Source: Panagrolaimus kolymaensis
Lineage: Eukaryota; Nematoda; Chromadorea; Rhabditida; Panagrolaimidae
Assembly (NCBI GenBank): GCA_028622995.1
Contig: JAJQJQ010000008.1
Coordinates: forward strand, 1,488,001-1,552,000
Reading direction: 5' to 3'
DNA length: 64,000 bases
The notes under the pieces are model-generated. The model was given only the letters and a program-made list of their open reading frames with translations. It did no database searches and was not told the DNA's origin. This document shows, piece by piece, positions 36,901 through 51,959 of this stretch. The translations under genes were made by a program, and so were the position numbers. Every line of letters begins with the position of its first letter. The stretch's first letter is position 1.

Positions 36901-39099
36901 AAATAAAAAAATGTAAAAATAATTCAACAAAACTTTTTTGTTGAAACATTAGAAAATTCATAGGTATTTCCAAAAATGAAGGCAATGCACCAAACATTAA
37001 TAAATTTTGTTCCATCGAGATGACAAGCATCTGGCGAGTTAGAAGGTAAATAAAAAAATGTAAAAATAATTCAACAAAACTTTTTTGTTGAAACATTAGA
37101 AAATTCATAGGTTCTTCCAAAAATGAAGGCAATGCACCAAACATTAATAAATTTTGTTCCATCGAAATGACAAGCATCTGGCGAGTTAGAAGGTAAATAA
37201 AAAAATGTAAAAATAATTCAACAAGACTTTTTTGTTGAAACATTAGAAAATTCATAGGTTCTTCCAAAAATGAAGGCAATGCACCAAACATTAATAAATT
37301 TTGTTCCATCGAAATGACAAGCATCTGGCGAGTTAGAAGGTAAATAAAAAAATGTAAAAATAATTCAACAAGACTTTTTTGTTGAAACATTAGAAAATTC
37401 ATAGGTTCTTCCAAAAATGAAGGCAATGCACCAAACATTAATAAATTTTGTTCCATCGAAATGACAAGCATCTGGCGAGTTAGAAGGTAAATAAAAAAAT
37501 GTAAAAATAATTCAACAAGACTTTTTTGTTGAAACATTAGAAAATTCATAGGTTCTTCCAAAAATGAAGGCAATGCACCAAACATTAATAAATTTTGTTC
37601 CATCGAAATGACAAGCATCTGGCGAGTTAGAAGGTAAATAAAAAAATGTAAAAATAATTCAACAAAACTTTTTTGTTGAAACATTAGAAAATTCATAGGT
37701 ATTTCCAAAAATGAAGGCAATGCACCAAACATTAATAAATTTTGTTCCATCGAAATGACAAGCATCTGGCGAGTTAGAAGGTAAATAAAAAAATGTAAAA
37801 ATAATTCAACAAAACTTTTTTGTTGAAACATTAGAAAATTCATAGGTTCTTCCAAAAATGAAGGCAATGCACCAAACATTAATAAATTTTGTTCCATCGA
37901 AATGACAAGCATCTGGCGAGTTAGAAGGTAAATAAAAAAATGTAAAAATAATTCAACAAGACTTTTTTGTTGAAACATTAGAAAATTCATAGGTTCTTCC
38001 AAAAATGAAGGCAATGCACCAAACATTAATAAATTTTGTTCCATCGAAATGACAAGCATCTGGCGAGTTAGAAGGTAAATAAAAAAATGTAAAAATAATT
38101 CAACAAAACTTTTTTGTTGAAACATTAGAAAATTCATAGGTTCTTCCAAAAATGAAGGCAATGCACCAAACATTAATAAATTTTGTTCCATCGAAATGAC
38201 AAGCATCTGGCGAGTTAGAAGGTAAATAAAAAAATGTAAAAATAATTCAACAAGACTTTTTTGTTGAAACATTAGAAAATTCATAGGTTCTTCCAAAAAT
38301 GAAGGCAATGCACCAAACATTAATAAATTTTGTTCCATCGAAATGACAAGCATCTGGCGAGTTAGAAGGTAAATAAAAAAATGTAAAAATAATTCAACAA
38401 AACTTTTTTGTTGAAACATTAGAAAATTCATAGGTATTTCCAAAAATGAAGGCAATGCACCAAACATTAATAAATTTTGTTCCATCGAAATGACAAGCAT
38501 CTGGCGAGTTAGAAGGTAAATAAAAAAATGTAAAAATAATTCAACAAGACTTTTTTGTTGAAACATTAGAAAATTCATAGGTTCTTCCAAAAATGAAGGC
38601 AATGCACCAAACATTAATAAATTTTGTTCCATCGAAATGACAAGCATCTGGCGAGTTAGAAGGTAAATAAAAAAATGTAAAAATAATTCAACAAGACTTT
38701 TTTGTTGAAACATTAGAAAATTCATAGGTTCTTCCAAAAATGAAGGCAATGCACCAAACATTAATAAATTTTGTTCCATCGAAATGACAAGCATCTGGCG
38801 AGTTAGAAGGTAAATAAAAAAATGTAAAAATAATTCAACAAGACTTTTTTGTTGAAACATTAGAAAATTCATAGGTTCTTCCAAAAATGAAGGCAATGCA
38901 CCAAACATTAATAAATTTTGTTCCATCGAAATGACAAGCATCTGGCGAGTTAGAAGGTAAATAAAAAAATGTAAAAATAATTCAACAAAACTTTTTTGTT
39001 GAAACATTAGAAAATTCATAGGTATTTCCAAAAATGAAGGCAATGCACCAAACATTAATAAATTTTGTTCCATCGAAATGACAAGCATCTGGCGAGTTA

Positions 39100-42000
39100 G
39101 AAGGTAAATAAAAAAATGTAAAAATAATTCAACAAAACTTTTTTGTTGAAACATTAGAAAATTCATAGGTTCTTCCAAAAATGAAGGCAATGCACCAAAC
39201 ATTAATAAATTTTGTTCCATCGAAATGACAAGCATCTGGCGAGTTAGAAGGTAAATAAAAAAATGTAAAAATATTTCAACAAGACTTTTTTGTTGAAACA
39301 TTAGAAAATTCATAGGTTCTTCCAAAAATGAAGGCAATGCACCAAACATTAATAAATTTTGTTCCATCGAAATGACAAGCATCTGGCGAGTTAGAAGGTA
39401 AATAAAAAAATGTAAAAATAATTCAACAAAACTTTTTTGTTGAAACATTAGAAAATTCATAGGTATTTCCAAAAATGAAGGCAATGCACCAAACATTAAT
39501 AAATTTTGTTCCATCGAAATGACAAGCATCTGGCGAGTTAGAAGGTAAATAAAAAAATGTAAAAATAATTCAACAAAACTTTTTTGTTGAAACATTAGAA
39601 AATTCATAGGTTCTTCCAAAAATGAAGGCAATGCACCAAACATTAATAAATTTTGTTCCATCGAAATGACAAGCATCTGGCGAGTTAGAAGGTAAATAAA
39701 AAAATGTAAAAATAATTCAACAAGACTTTTTTGTTGAAACATTAGAAAATTCATAGGTTCTTCCAAAAATGAAGGCAATGCACCAAACATTAATAAATTT
39801 TGTTCCATCGAAATGACAAGCATCTGGCGAGTTAGAAGGTAAATAAAAAAATGTAAAAATAATTCAACAAAACTTTTTTGTTGAAACATTAGAAAATTCA
39901 TAGGTTCTTCCAAAAATGAAGGCAATGCACCAAACTTTAATAAATTTTGTTCCATCGAAATGACAAGCATCTGGCGAGTTAGAAGGTAAATAAAATCTAA
40001 TAAAAATAATTCAACAAAACTTTTTTGTTGAAACATTAGAAAATTCATAGGTATTTCCAAAAATGAAGGCAATGCACCAAACATTAATAAATTTTGTTCC
40101 ATCGAGATGACAAGCATCTGGCGAGTTAGAAGGTAAATAAAAAAATGTAAAAATAATTCAACAAAACTTTTTTGTTGAAACATTAGAAAATTCATAGGTT
40201 CTTCCAAAAATGAAGGCAATGCACCAAACATTAATAAATTTTGTTCCATCGAAATGACAAGCATCTGGCGAGTTAGAAGGTAAATAAAAAAATGTAAAAA
40301 TAATTCAACAAAACTTTTTTGTTGAAACATTAGAAAATTCATAGGTATTTCCAAAAATGAAGGCAATGCACCAAACATTAATAAATTTTGTTCCATCCAA
40401 ATGACAAGCATCTGGCGAGTTAGAAGGTAAATAAAAAAATGTAAAAATAATTCAACAAAACTTTTTTGTTGAAACATTAGAAAATTCATAGGTATTTCCA
40501 AAAATGAAGGCAATGCACCAAACATTAATAAATTTTGTTCCATCGAAATGACAAGCATCTGGCGAGTTAGAAGGTAAATAAAAAAATGTAAAAATAATTC
40601 AACAAAACTTTTTTGTTGAAACATTAGAAAATTCATAGGTTCTTCCAAAAATGAAGGCAATGCACCAAACATTAATAAATTTTGTTCCATCGAAATGACA
40701 AGCATCTGGCGAGTTAGAAGGTAAATAAAAAAATGTAAAAATAATTCAACAAAACTTTTTTGTTGAAACATTAGAAAATTCATAGGTATTTCCAAAAATG
40801 AAGGCAATGCACCAAACATTAATAAATTTTGTTCCATCGAAATGACAAGCATCTGGCGAGTTAGAAGGTAAATAAAAAAATGTAAAAATAATTCAACAAA
40901 ACTTTTTTGTTGAAACATTAGAAAATTCATAGGTTCTTCCAAAAATGAAGGCAATGCACCAAACATTAATAAATTTTGTTCCATCGAAATGACAAGCATC
41001 TGGCGAGTTAGAAGGTAAATAAAAAAATGTAAAAATAATTCAACAAAACTTTTTTGTTGAAACATTAGAAAATTCATAGGTATTTCCAAAAATGAAGGCA
41101 ATGCACCAAACATTAATAAATTTTGTTCCATCGAAATGACAAGCATCTGGCGAGTTAGAAGGTAAATAAAAAAATGTAAAAATAATTCAACAAAACTTTT
41201 TTGTTGAAACATTAGAAAATTCATAGGTATTTCCAAAAATGAAGGCAATGCACCAAACATTAATAAATTTTGTTCCATCGAAATGACAAGCATCTGGCGA
41301 GTTAGAAGGTAAATAAAAAAATGTAAAAATAATTCAACAAAACTTTTTTGTTGAAACATTAGAAAATTCATAGGTTCTTCCAAAAATGAAGGCAATGCAC
41401 CAAACATTAATAAATTTTGTTCCATCGAAATGACAAGCATCTGGCGAGTTAGAAGGTAAATAAAAAAATGTAAAAATAATTCAACAAGACTTTTTTGTTG
41501 AAACATTAGAAAATTCATAGGTTCTTCCAAAAATGAAGGCAATGCACCAAACATTAATAAATTTTGTTCCATCGAAATGACAAGCATCTGGCGAGTTAGA
41601 AGGTAAATAAAAAAATGTAAAAATAATTCAACAAAACTTTTTTGTTGAAACATTAGAAAATTCATAGGTATTTCCAAAAATGAAGGCAATGCACCAAACA
41701 TTAATAAATTTTGTTCCATCGAAATGACAAGCATCTGGCGAGTTAGAAGGTAAATAAAAAAATGTAAAAATAATTCAACAAAACTTTTTTGTTGAAACAT
41801 TAGAAAATTCATAGGTTCTTCCAAAAATGAAGGCAATGCACCAAACATTAATAAATTTTGTTCCATCGAAATGACAAGCATCTGGCGAGTTAGAAGGTAA
41901 ATAAAAAAATGTAAAAATAATTCAACAAGACTTTTTTGTTGAAACATTAGAAAATTCATAGGTTCTTCCAAAAATGAAGGCAATGCACCAAACATTAATA

Positions 42001-43900
42001 AATTTTGTTCCATCGAAATGACAAGCATCTGGCGAGTTAGAAGGTAAATAAAAAAATGTAAAAATAATTCAACAAAACTTTTTTGTTGAAACATTAGAAA
42101 ATTCATAGGTTCTTCCAAAAATGAAGGCAATGCACCAAACTTTAATAAATTTTGTTCCATCGAAATGACAAGCATCTGGCGAGTTAGAAGGTAAATAAAA
42201 TCTAATAAAAATAATTCAACAAAACTTTTTTGTTGAAACATTAGAAAATTCATAGGTATTTCCAAAAATGAAGGCAATGCACCAAACATTAATAAATTTT
42301 GTTCCATCGAGATGACAAGCATCTGGCGAGTTAGAAGGTAAATAAAAAAATGTAAAAATAATTCAACAAAACTTTTTTGTTGAAACATTAGAAAATTCAT
42401 AGGTTCTTCCAAAAATGAAGGCAATGCACCAAACATTAATAAATTTTGTTCCATCGAAATGACAAGCATCTGGCGAGTTAGAAGGTAAATAAAAAAATGT
42501 AAAAATAATTCAACAAAACTTTTTTGTTGAAACATTAGAAAATTCATAGGTATTTCCAAAAATGAAGGCAATGCACCAAACATTAATAAATTTTGTTCCA
42601 TCCAAATGACAAGCATCTGGCGAGTTAGAAGGTAAATAAAAAAATGTAAAAATAATTCAACAAAACTTTTTTGTTGAAACATTAGAAAATTCATAGGTAT
42701 TTCCAAAAATGAAGGCAATGCACCAAACATTAATAAATTTTGTTCCATCGAAATGACAAGCATCTGGCGAGTTAGAAGGTAAATAAAAAAATGTAAAAAT
42801 AATTCAACAAAACTTTTTTGTTGAAACATTAGAAAATTCATAGGTTCTTCCAAAAATGAAGGCAATGCACCAAACATTAATAAATTTTGTTCCATCGAAA
42901 TGACAAGCATCTGGCGAGTTAGAAGGTAAATAAAAAAATGTAAAAATAATTCAACAAAACTTTTTTGTTGAAACATTAGAAAATTCATAGGTATTTCCAA
43001 AAATGAAGGCAATGCACCAAACATTAATAAATTTTGTTCCATCGAAATGACAAGCATCTGGCGAGTTAGAAGGTAAATAAAAAAATGTAAAAATAATTCA
43101 ACAAAACTTTTTTGTTGAAACATTAGAAAATTCATAGGTTCTTCCAAAAATGAAGGCAATGCACCAAACATTAATAAATTTTGTTCCATCGAAATGACAA
43201 GCATCTGGCGAGTTAGAAGGTAAATAAAAAAATGTAAAAATAATTCAACAAAACTTTTTTGTTGAAACATTAGAAAATTCATAGGTATTTCCAAAAATGA
43301 AGGCAATGCACCAAACATTAATAAATTTTGTTCCATCGAAATGACAAGCATCTGGCGAGTTAGAAGGTAAATAAAAAAATGTAAAAATAATTCAACAAAA
43401 CTTTTTTGTTGAAACATTAGAAAATTCATAGGTATTTCCAAAAATGAAGGCAATGCACCAAACATTAATAAATTTTGTTCCATCGAAATGACAAGCATCT
43501 GGCGAGTTAGAAGGTAAATAAAAAAATGTAAAAATAATTCAACAAAACTTTTTTGTTGAAACATTAGAAAATTCATAGGTTCTTCCAAAAATGAAGGCAA
43601 TGCACCAAACATTAATAAATTTTGTTCCATCGAAATGACAAGCATCTGGCGAGTTAGAAGGTAAATAAAAAAATGTAAAAATAATTCAACAAGACTTTTT
43701 TGTTGAAACATTAGAAAATTCATAGGTTCTTCCAAAAATGAAGGCAATGCACCAAACATTAATAAATTTTGTTCCATCGAAATGACAAGCATCTGGCGAG
43801 TTAGAAGGTAAATAAAAAAATGTAAAAATAATTCAACAAAACTTTTTTGTTGAAACATTAGAAAATTCATAGGTATTTCCAAAAATGAAGGCAATGCACC
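39100..43900. repeat. 15-monomer (2205-bp) higher-order repeat
   Basis: Rare variants recur at a spacing of 2205 bp (15 x 147): CAAGAC at 39280, 41485 and 43690, CAAGAC again at 39721 and 41926, the TAAAATCTAA linker at 39991 and 42196, and CATCCAAATG at about 40396 and 42601. About two full units are present; outer limits are approximate. Confidence 0.88.
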
Positions 43901-46900
43901 AAACATTAATAAATTTTGTTCCATCGAAATGACAAGCATCTGGCGAGTTAGAAGGTAAATAAAAAAATGTAAAAATAATTCAACAAAACTTTTTTGTTGA
44001 AACATTAGAAAATTCATAGGTTCTTCCAAAAAAGAAGGCAATGCACCAAACTTTAATAAATTTTGTTCCATCGAAATGACAAGCATCTGGCGAGTTAGAA
44101 TGTAAATAAAAAAATGTAAAAATAATTCAACAAAACTTTTTTGTTGAAACATTAGAAAATTCATAGGTTCTTCCAAAAATGAAGGCAATGCACCAAACAT
44201 TAATAAATTTTGTTCCATCGAAATGACAAGCATCTGGCGAGTTAGAAGGTAAATAAAAAAATGTAAAAATAATTCAACAAAACTTTTTTGTTGAAACATT
44301 AGAAAATTCATAGGTTATTCCAAAAATGAAGGCAATGCACCAAACATTAATAAATTTTGTTCCATCGAAATGACAAGCATCTGGCGAGTTAGAAGGTAAA
44401 TAAAAAAATGTAAAAATAATTCAACAAAACTTTTTTGTTGAAACATTAGAAAATTCATAGGTATTTCCAAAAATGAAGGCAATGCACCAAACATTAATAA
44501 ATTTTGTTCCATCGAAATGACAAGCATCTGGCGAGTTAGAAGGTAAATAAAAAAATGTAAAAATAATTCAACAAAACTTTTTTGTTGAAACATTAGAAAA
44601 TTCATAGGTTATTCCAAAAATGAAGGCAATGCACAAAACATTAATAAATTTTGTTCCATCGAAATGACAAGCATCTGGCGAGTTAGAAGGTAAATAAAAA
44701 AATGTAAAAATAATTCAACAAAACTTTTTTGTTGAAACATTAGAAAATTAATAGGTTCTTCCAAAAATGAAGGCAATGCACCAAACATTAATAAATTTTG
44801 TTCCATCGAAATGACAAGCATCTGGCGAGTTAGAAGGTAAATAAAAAAATGTAAAAATAATTCAACAAAACTTTTTTGTTGAAACATTAGAAAATTCATA
44901 GGTTCTTCCAAAAATGAAGGCAATGCACCAAACATTAATAAATTTTGTTCCATCGAAATGACAAGCATCTGGCGAGTTAGAATGTAAATAAAAAAATGTA
45001 AAAATAATTCAACAAAACTTTTTTGTTGAAACATTAGAAAATTCATAGGTTCTTCCAAAAAAGAAGGCAATGCACCAAACTTTAATAAATTTTGTTCCAT
45101 CGAAATGACAAGCATCTGGCGAGTTAGAAGGTAAATAAAAAAATGTAAAAATAATTCAACAAAACTTTTTTGTTGAAACATTAGAAAATTCATAGGTTCT
45201 TCCAAAAATGAAGGCAATGCACCAAACATTAATAAATTTTGTTCCATCGAAATGACAAGCATCTGGCGAGTTAGAAGGTAAATAAAAAAATGTAAAAATA
45301 ATTCAACAAAACTTTTTTGTTGAAACATTAGAAAATTCATAGGTATTTCCAAAAATGAAGGCAATGCACCAAACATTAATAAATTTTGTTCCATCGAAAT
45401 GACAAGCATCTGGCGAGTTAGAAGGTAAATAAAAAAATGTAAAAATAATTCAACAAAACTTTTTTGTTGAAACATTAGAAAATTCATAGGTTCTTCCAAA
45501 AAAGAAGGCAATGCACCAAACTTTAATAAATTTTGTTCCATCGAAATGACAAGCATCTGGCGAGTTAGAAGGTAAATAAAATCTAATAAAAATAATTCAA
45601 CAAAACTTTTTTGTTGAAACATTAGAAAATTCATAGGTTCTTCCAAAAATGAAGGCAATGCACCAAACATTAATAAATTTTGTTCCATCGAAATGACAAG
45701 CATCTGGCGAGTTAGAATGTAAATAAAAAAATGTAAAAATAATTCAACAAAACTTTTTTGTTGAAACATTAGAAAATTCATAGGTTCTTCCAAAAATGAA
45801 GGCAATGCACCAAACATTAATAAATTTTGTTCCATCGAAATGACAAGAATCTGGCGAGTTAGAAGGTAAATAAAAAAATGTAAAAATAATTCAACAAAAC
45901 TTTTTTGTTGAAACATTAGAAAATTCATAGGTATTTCCAAAAATGAAGGCAATGCACCAAACATTAATAAATTTTGTTCCATCGAAATGACAAGCATCTG
46001 GCGAGTTAGAAGGTAAATAAAAAAATGTAAAAATAATTCAACAAAACTTTTTTGTTGAAACATTAGAAAATTCATAGGTTCTTCCAAAAAAGAAGGCAAT
46101 GCACCAAACATTAATAAATTTTGTTCCATCGAAATGACAAGCATCTGGCGAGTTAGAAGGTAAATAAAAAAATGTAAAAATAATTCAACAAAACTTTTTT
46201 GTTGAAACATTAGAAAATTCATAGGTATTTCCAAAAATGAAGGCAATGCACCAAACATTAATAAATTTTGTTCCATCGAAATGACAAGCATCTGGCGAGT
46301 TAGAAGGTAAATAAAAAAATGTAAAAATAATTCAACAAAACTTTTTTGTTGAAACATTAGAAAATTCATAGGTTATTCCAAAAATGAAGGCAATGCACCA
46401 AACATTAATAAATTTTGTTCCATCGAAATGACAAGCATCTGGCGAGTTAGAAGGTAAATAAAAAAATGTAAAAATAATTCAACAAAACTTTTTTGTTGAA
46501 ACATTAGAAAATTCATAGGTATTTCCAAAAAAGAAGGCAATGCACCAAACATTAATAAATTTTGTTCCATCGAAATGACAAGCATCTGGCGAGTTAGAAG
46601 GTAAATAAAAAAATGTAAAAATAATTCAACAAAACTTTTTTGTTGAAACATTAGAAAATTCATAGGTATTTCCAAAAATGAAGGCAATGCACCAAACATT
46701 AATAAATTTTGTTCCATCGAAATGACAAGCATCTGGCGAGTTAGAAGGTAAATAAAAAAATGTAAAAATAATTCAACAAAACTTTTTTGTTGAAACATTA
46801 GAAAATTCATAGGTTATTCCAAAAATGAAGGCAATGCACCAAACATTAATAAATTTTGTTCCATCGAAATGACAAGCATCTGGCGAGTTAGAAGGTAAAT

Positions 46901-49900
46901 AAAAAAATGTAAAAATAATTCAACAAAACTTTTTTGTTGAAACATTAGAAAATTCATAGGTTCTTCCAAAAATGAAGGCAATGCACCAAACATTAATAAA
47001 TTTTGTTCCATCGAAATGACAAGCATCTGGCGAGTTAGAATGTAAATAAAAAAATGTAAAAATAATTCAACAAAACTTTTTTGTTGAAACATTAGAAAAT
47101 TCATAGGTTCTTCCAAAAATGAAGGCAATGCACCAAACATTAATAAATTTTGTTCCATCGAAATGACAAGCATCTGGCGAGTTAGAAGGTAAATAAAAAA
47201 ATGTAAAAATAATTCAACAAAACTTTTTTGTTGAAACATTAGAAAATTCATAGGTTATTCCAAAAATGAAGGCAATGCACCAAACATTAATAAATTTTGT
47301 TCCATCGAAATGACAAGCATCTGGCGAGTTAGAAGGTAAATAAAAAAATGTAAAAATAATTCAACAAAACTTTTTTGTTGAAACATTAGAAAATTCATAG
47401 GTATTTCCAAAAATGAAGGCAATGCACCAAACATTAATAAATTTTGTTCCATCGAAATGACAAGCATCTGGCGAGTTAGAAGGTAAATAAAAAAATGTAA
47501 AAATAATTCAACAAAACTTTTTTGTTGAAACATTAGAAAATTCATAGGTATTTCCAAAAATGAAGGCAATGCACCAAACATTAATAAATTTTGTTCCATC
47601 GAAATGACAAGCATCTGGCGAGTTAGAAGGTAAATAAAAAAATGTAAAAATAATTCAACAAAACTTTTTTGTTGAAACATTAGAAAATTCATAGGTTCTT
47701 CCAAAAATGAAGGCAATGCACCAAACATTAATAAATTTTGTTCCATCGAAATGACAAGCATCTGGCGAGTTAGAAGGTAAATAAAAAAATGTAAAAATAA
47801 TTCAACAAAACTTTTTTGTTGAAACATTAGAAAATTCATAGGTATTTCCAAAAATGAAGGCAATGCACCAAACATTAATAAATTTTGTTCCATCGAAATG
47901 ACAAGCATCTGGCGAGTTAGAAGGTAAATAAAAAAATGTAAAAATAATTCAACAAAACTTTTTTGTTGAAACATTAGAAAATTCATAGGTTCTTCCAAAA
48001 AAGAAGGCAATGCACCAAACTTTAATAAATTTTGTTCCATCGAAATGACAAGCATCTGGCGAGTTAGAATGTAAATAAAAAAATGTAAAAATAATTCAAC
48101 AAAACTTTTTTGTTGAAACATTAGAAAATTCATAGGTTCTTCCAAAAATGAAGGCAATGCACCAAACATTAATAAATTTTGTTCCATCGAAATGACAAGC
48201 ATCTGGCGAGTTAGAAGGTAAATAAAAAAATGTAAAAATAATTCAACAAAACTTTTTTGTTGAAACATTAGAAAATTCATAGGTTATTCCAAAAATGAAG
48301 GCAATGCACCAAACATTAATAAATTTTGTTCCATCGAAATGACAAGCATCTGGCGAGTTAGAAGGTAAATAAAAAAATGTAAAAATAATTCAACAAAACT
48401 TTTTTGTTGAAACATTAGAAAATTCATAGGTATTTCCAAAAATGAAGGCAATGCACCAAACATTAATAAATTTTGTTCCATCGAAATGACAAGCATCTGG
48501 CGAGTTAGAAGGTAAATAAAAAAATGTAAAAATAATTCAACAAAACTTTTTTGTTGAAACATTAGAAAATTCATAGGTTCTTCCAAAAAAGAAGGCAATG
48601 CACCAAACTTTAATAAATTTTGTTCCATCGAAATGACAAGCATCTGACGAGTTAGAATGTAAATAAAAAAATGTAAAAATAATTCAACAAAACTTTTTTG
48701 TTGAAACATTAGAAAATTCATAGGTTCTTCCAAAAATGAAGGCAATGCTCCAAACATTAATAAATTTTGTTCCATCGAAATGACAAGCATCTGGCGAGTT
48801 AGAAGGTAAATAAAAAAATGTAAAAATAATTCAACAAAACTTTTTTGTTGAAACATTAGAAAATTCATAGGTATTTCCAAAAATGAAGGCAATGCACCAA
48901 ACATTAATAAATTTTGTTCCATCGAAATGACAAGCATCTGGCGAGTTAGAAGGTAAATAAAAAAATGTAAAAATAATTCAACAAAACTTTTTTGTTGAAA
49001 CATTAGAAAATTCATAGGTTCTTCCAAAAAAGAAGGCAATGCACCAAACTTTAATAAATTTTGTTCCATCGAAATGACAAGCATCTGGCGAGTTAGAATG
49101 TAAATAAAAAAATGTAAAAATAATTCAACAAAACTTTTTTGTTGAAACATTAGAAAATTCATAGGTTCTTCCAAAAAAGAAGGCAATGCACCAAACATTA
49201 ATAAATTTTGTTCCATCGAAATGACAAGCATCTGGCGAGTTAGAAGGTAAATAAAAAAATGTAAAAATAATTCAACAAAACTTTTTTGTTGAAACATTAG
49301 AAAATTCATAGGTTCTTCCAAAAAAGAAGGCAATGCACCAAACTTTAATAAATTTTGTTCCATCGAAATGACAAGCATCTGGCGAGTTAGAATGTAAATA
49401 AAAAAATGTAAAAATAATTCAACAAAACTTTTTTGTTGAAACATTAGAAAATTCATAGGTTCTTCCAAAAATGAAGGCAATGCACCAAACATTAATAAAT
49501 TTTGTTCCATCGAAATGACAAGCATCTGGCGAGTTAGAAGGTAAATAAAAAAATGTAAAAATAATTCAACAAAACTTTTTTGTTGAAACATTAGAAAATT
49601 CATAGGTTATTCCAAAAATGAAGGCAATGCACCAAACATTAATAAATTTTGTTCCATCGAAATGACAAGCATCTGGCGAGTTAGAAGGTAAATAAAAAAA
49701 TGTAAAAATAATTCAACAAAACTTTTTTGTTGAAACATTAGAAAATTCATAGGTATTTCCAAAAATGAAGGCAATGCACCAAATATTAATAAATTTTGTT
49801 CCATCGAAATGACAAGCATCTGGCGAGTTAGAAGGTAAATAAAAAAATGTAAAAATAATTCAACAAAACTTTTTTGTTGAAACATTAGAAAATTCATAGG

Positions 49901-50099
49901 TTCTTCCAAAAAAGAAGGCAATGCACCAAACTTTAATAAATTTTGTTCCATCGAAATGACAAGCATCTGGCGAGTTAGAATGTAAATAAAAAAATGTAAA
50001 AATAATTCAACAAAACTTTTTTGTTGAAACATTAGAAAATTCATAGGTTCTTCCAAAAATGAAGGCAATGCACCAAACATTAATAAATTTTGTTCCATC

Positions 50100-51500
50100 G
50101 AAATGACAAGCATCTGGCGAGTTAGAAGGTAAATAAAAAAATGTAAAAATAATTCAACAAAACTTTTTTGTTGAAACATTAGAAAATTCATAGGTTCTTC
50201 CAAAAATGAAGGCAATGCACCAAACATTAATAAATTTTGTTCCATCGAAATGACAAGCATCTGGCGAGTTAGAAGGTAAATAAAAAAATGTAAAAATAAT
50301 TCAACAAAACTTTTTTGTTGAAACATTAGAAAATTCATAGGTATTTCCAAAAATGAAGGCAATGCACCAAACATTAATAAATTTTGTTCCATCGAAATGA
50401 CAAGCATCTGGCGAGTTAGAAGGTAAATAAAAAAATGTAAAAATAATTCAACAAAACTTTTTTGTTGAAACATTAGAAAATTCATAGGTTCTTCCAAAAA
50501 TGAAGGCAATGCACCAAACATTAATAAATTTTGTTCCATCGAAATGACAAGCATCTGGCGAGTTAGAATGTAAATAAAAAAATGTAAAAATAATTCAACA
50601 AAACTTTTTTGTTGAAACATTAGAAAATTCATAGGTTCTTCCAAAAATGAAGGCAATGCACCAAACATTAATAAATTTTGTTCCATCGAAATGACAAGCA
50701 TCTGGCGAGTTAGAAGGTAAATAAAAAAATGTAAAAATAATTCAACAAAACTTTTTTGTTGAAACATTAGAAAATTCATAGGTTCTTCCAAAAATGAAGG
50801 CAATGCACCAAACATTAATAAATTTTGTTCCATCGAAATGACAAGCATCTGGCGAGTTAGAAGGTAAATAAAAAAATGTAAAAATAATTCAACAAAACTT
50901 TTTTGTTGAAACATTAGAAAATTCATAGGTATTTCCAAAAATGAAGGCAATGCACCAAACATTAATAAATTTTGTTCCATCGAAATGACAAGCATCTGGC
51001 GAGTTAGAAGGTAAATAAAAAAATGTAAAAATAATTCAACAAAACTTTTTTGTTGAAACATTAGAAAATTCATAGGTTCTTCCAAAAATGAAGGCAATGC
51101 ACCAAACATTAATAAATTTTGTTCCATCGAAATGACAAGCATCTGGCGAGTTAGAATGTAAATAAAAAAATGTAAAAATAATTCAACAAAACTTTTTTGT
51201 TGAAACATTAGAAAATTCATAGGTTCTTCCAAAAATGAAGGCAATGCACCAAACATTAATAAATTTTGTTCCATCGAAATGACAAGCATCTGGCGAGTTA
51301 GAAGGTAAATAAAAAAATGTAAAAATAATTCAACAAAACTTTTTTGTTGAAACATTAGAAAATTCATAGGTTCTTCCAAAAATGAAGGCAATGCACCAAA
51401 CATTAATAAATTTTGTTCCATCGAAATGACAAGCATCTGGCGAGTTAGAAGGTAAATAAAAAAATGTAAAAATAATTCAACAAAACTTTTTTGTTGAAAC
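50100..51500. repeat. 4-monomer (588-bp) higher-order repeat
   Basis: The variant AGTTAGAATG recurs at 50561 and 51149, 588 bp (4 x 147) apart, and the surrounding order of AGGTATTTCC and AGGTTCTTCC monomers repeats with it. Confidence 0.7.
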
Positions 51501-51959
51501 ATTAGAAAATTCATAGGTTCTTCCAAAAATGAAGGCAAAGCACCAAACATTAATAAATTTTGTTCCATCGAAATGACAAGCATCTGGCGAGTTAGAAGGT
51601 AAATAAAAAAATGTAAAAATAATTCAACAAAACTTTTTTGTTGAAACATTAGAAAATTCATAGGTATTTCCAAAAATGAAGGCAATGCACCAAACATTAA
51701 TAAACTTTGTTCCATCGAAATGACAAGCATCTGGCGAGTTAGAAGGTAAATAAAAAAATGTAAAAATAATTCAACAAAACTTTTTTGTTGAAACATTAGA
51801 AAATTCATAGGTTCTTCCAAAAATGAAGGCAATGCACCAAACATTAATAAATTTTGTTCCATCGAAATGACAAGCATCTGGCGAGTTAGAAGGTAAATAA
51901 AAAAATGTAAAAATAATTCAACAAAACTTTTTTGTTGAAACATTAGAAAATTCATAGGT

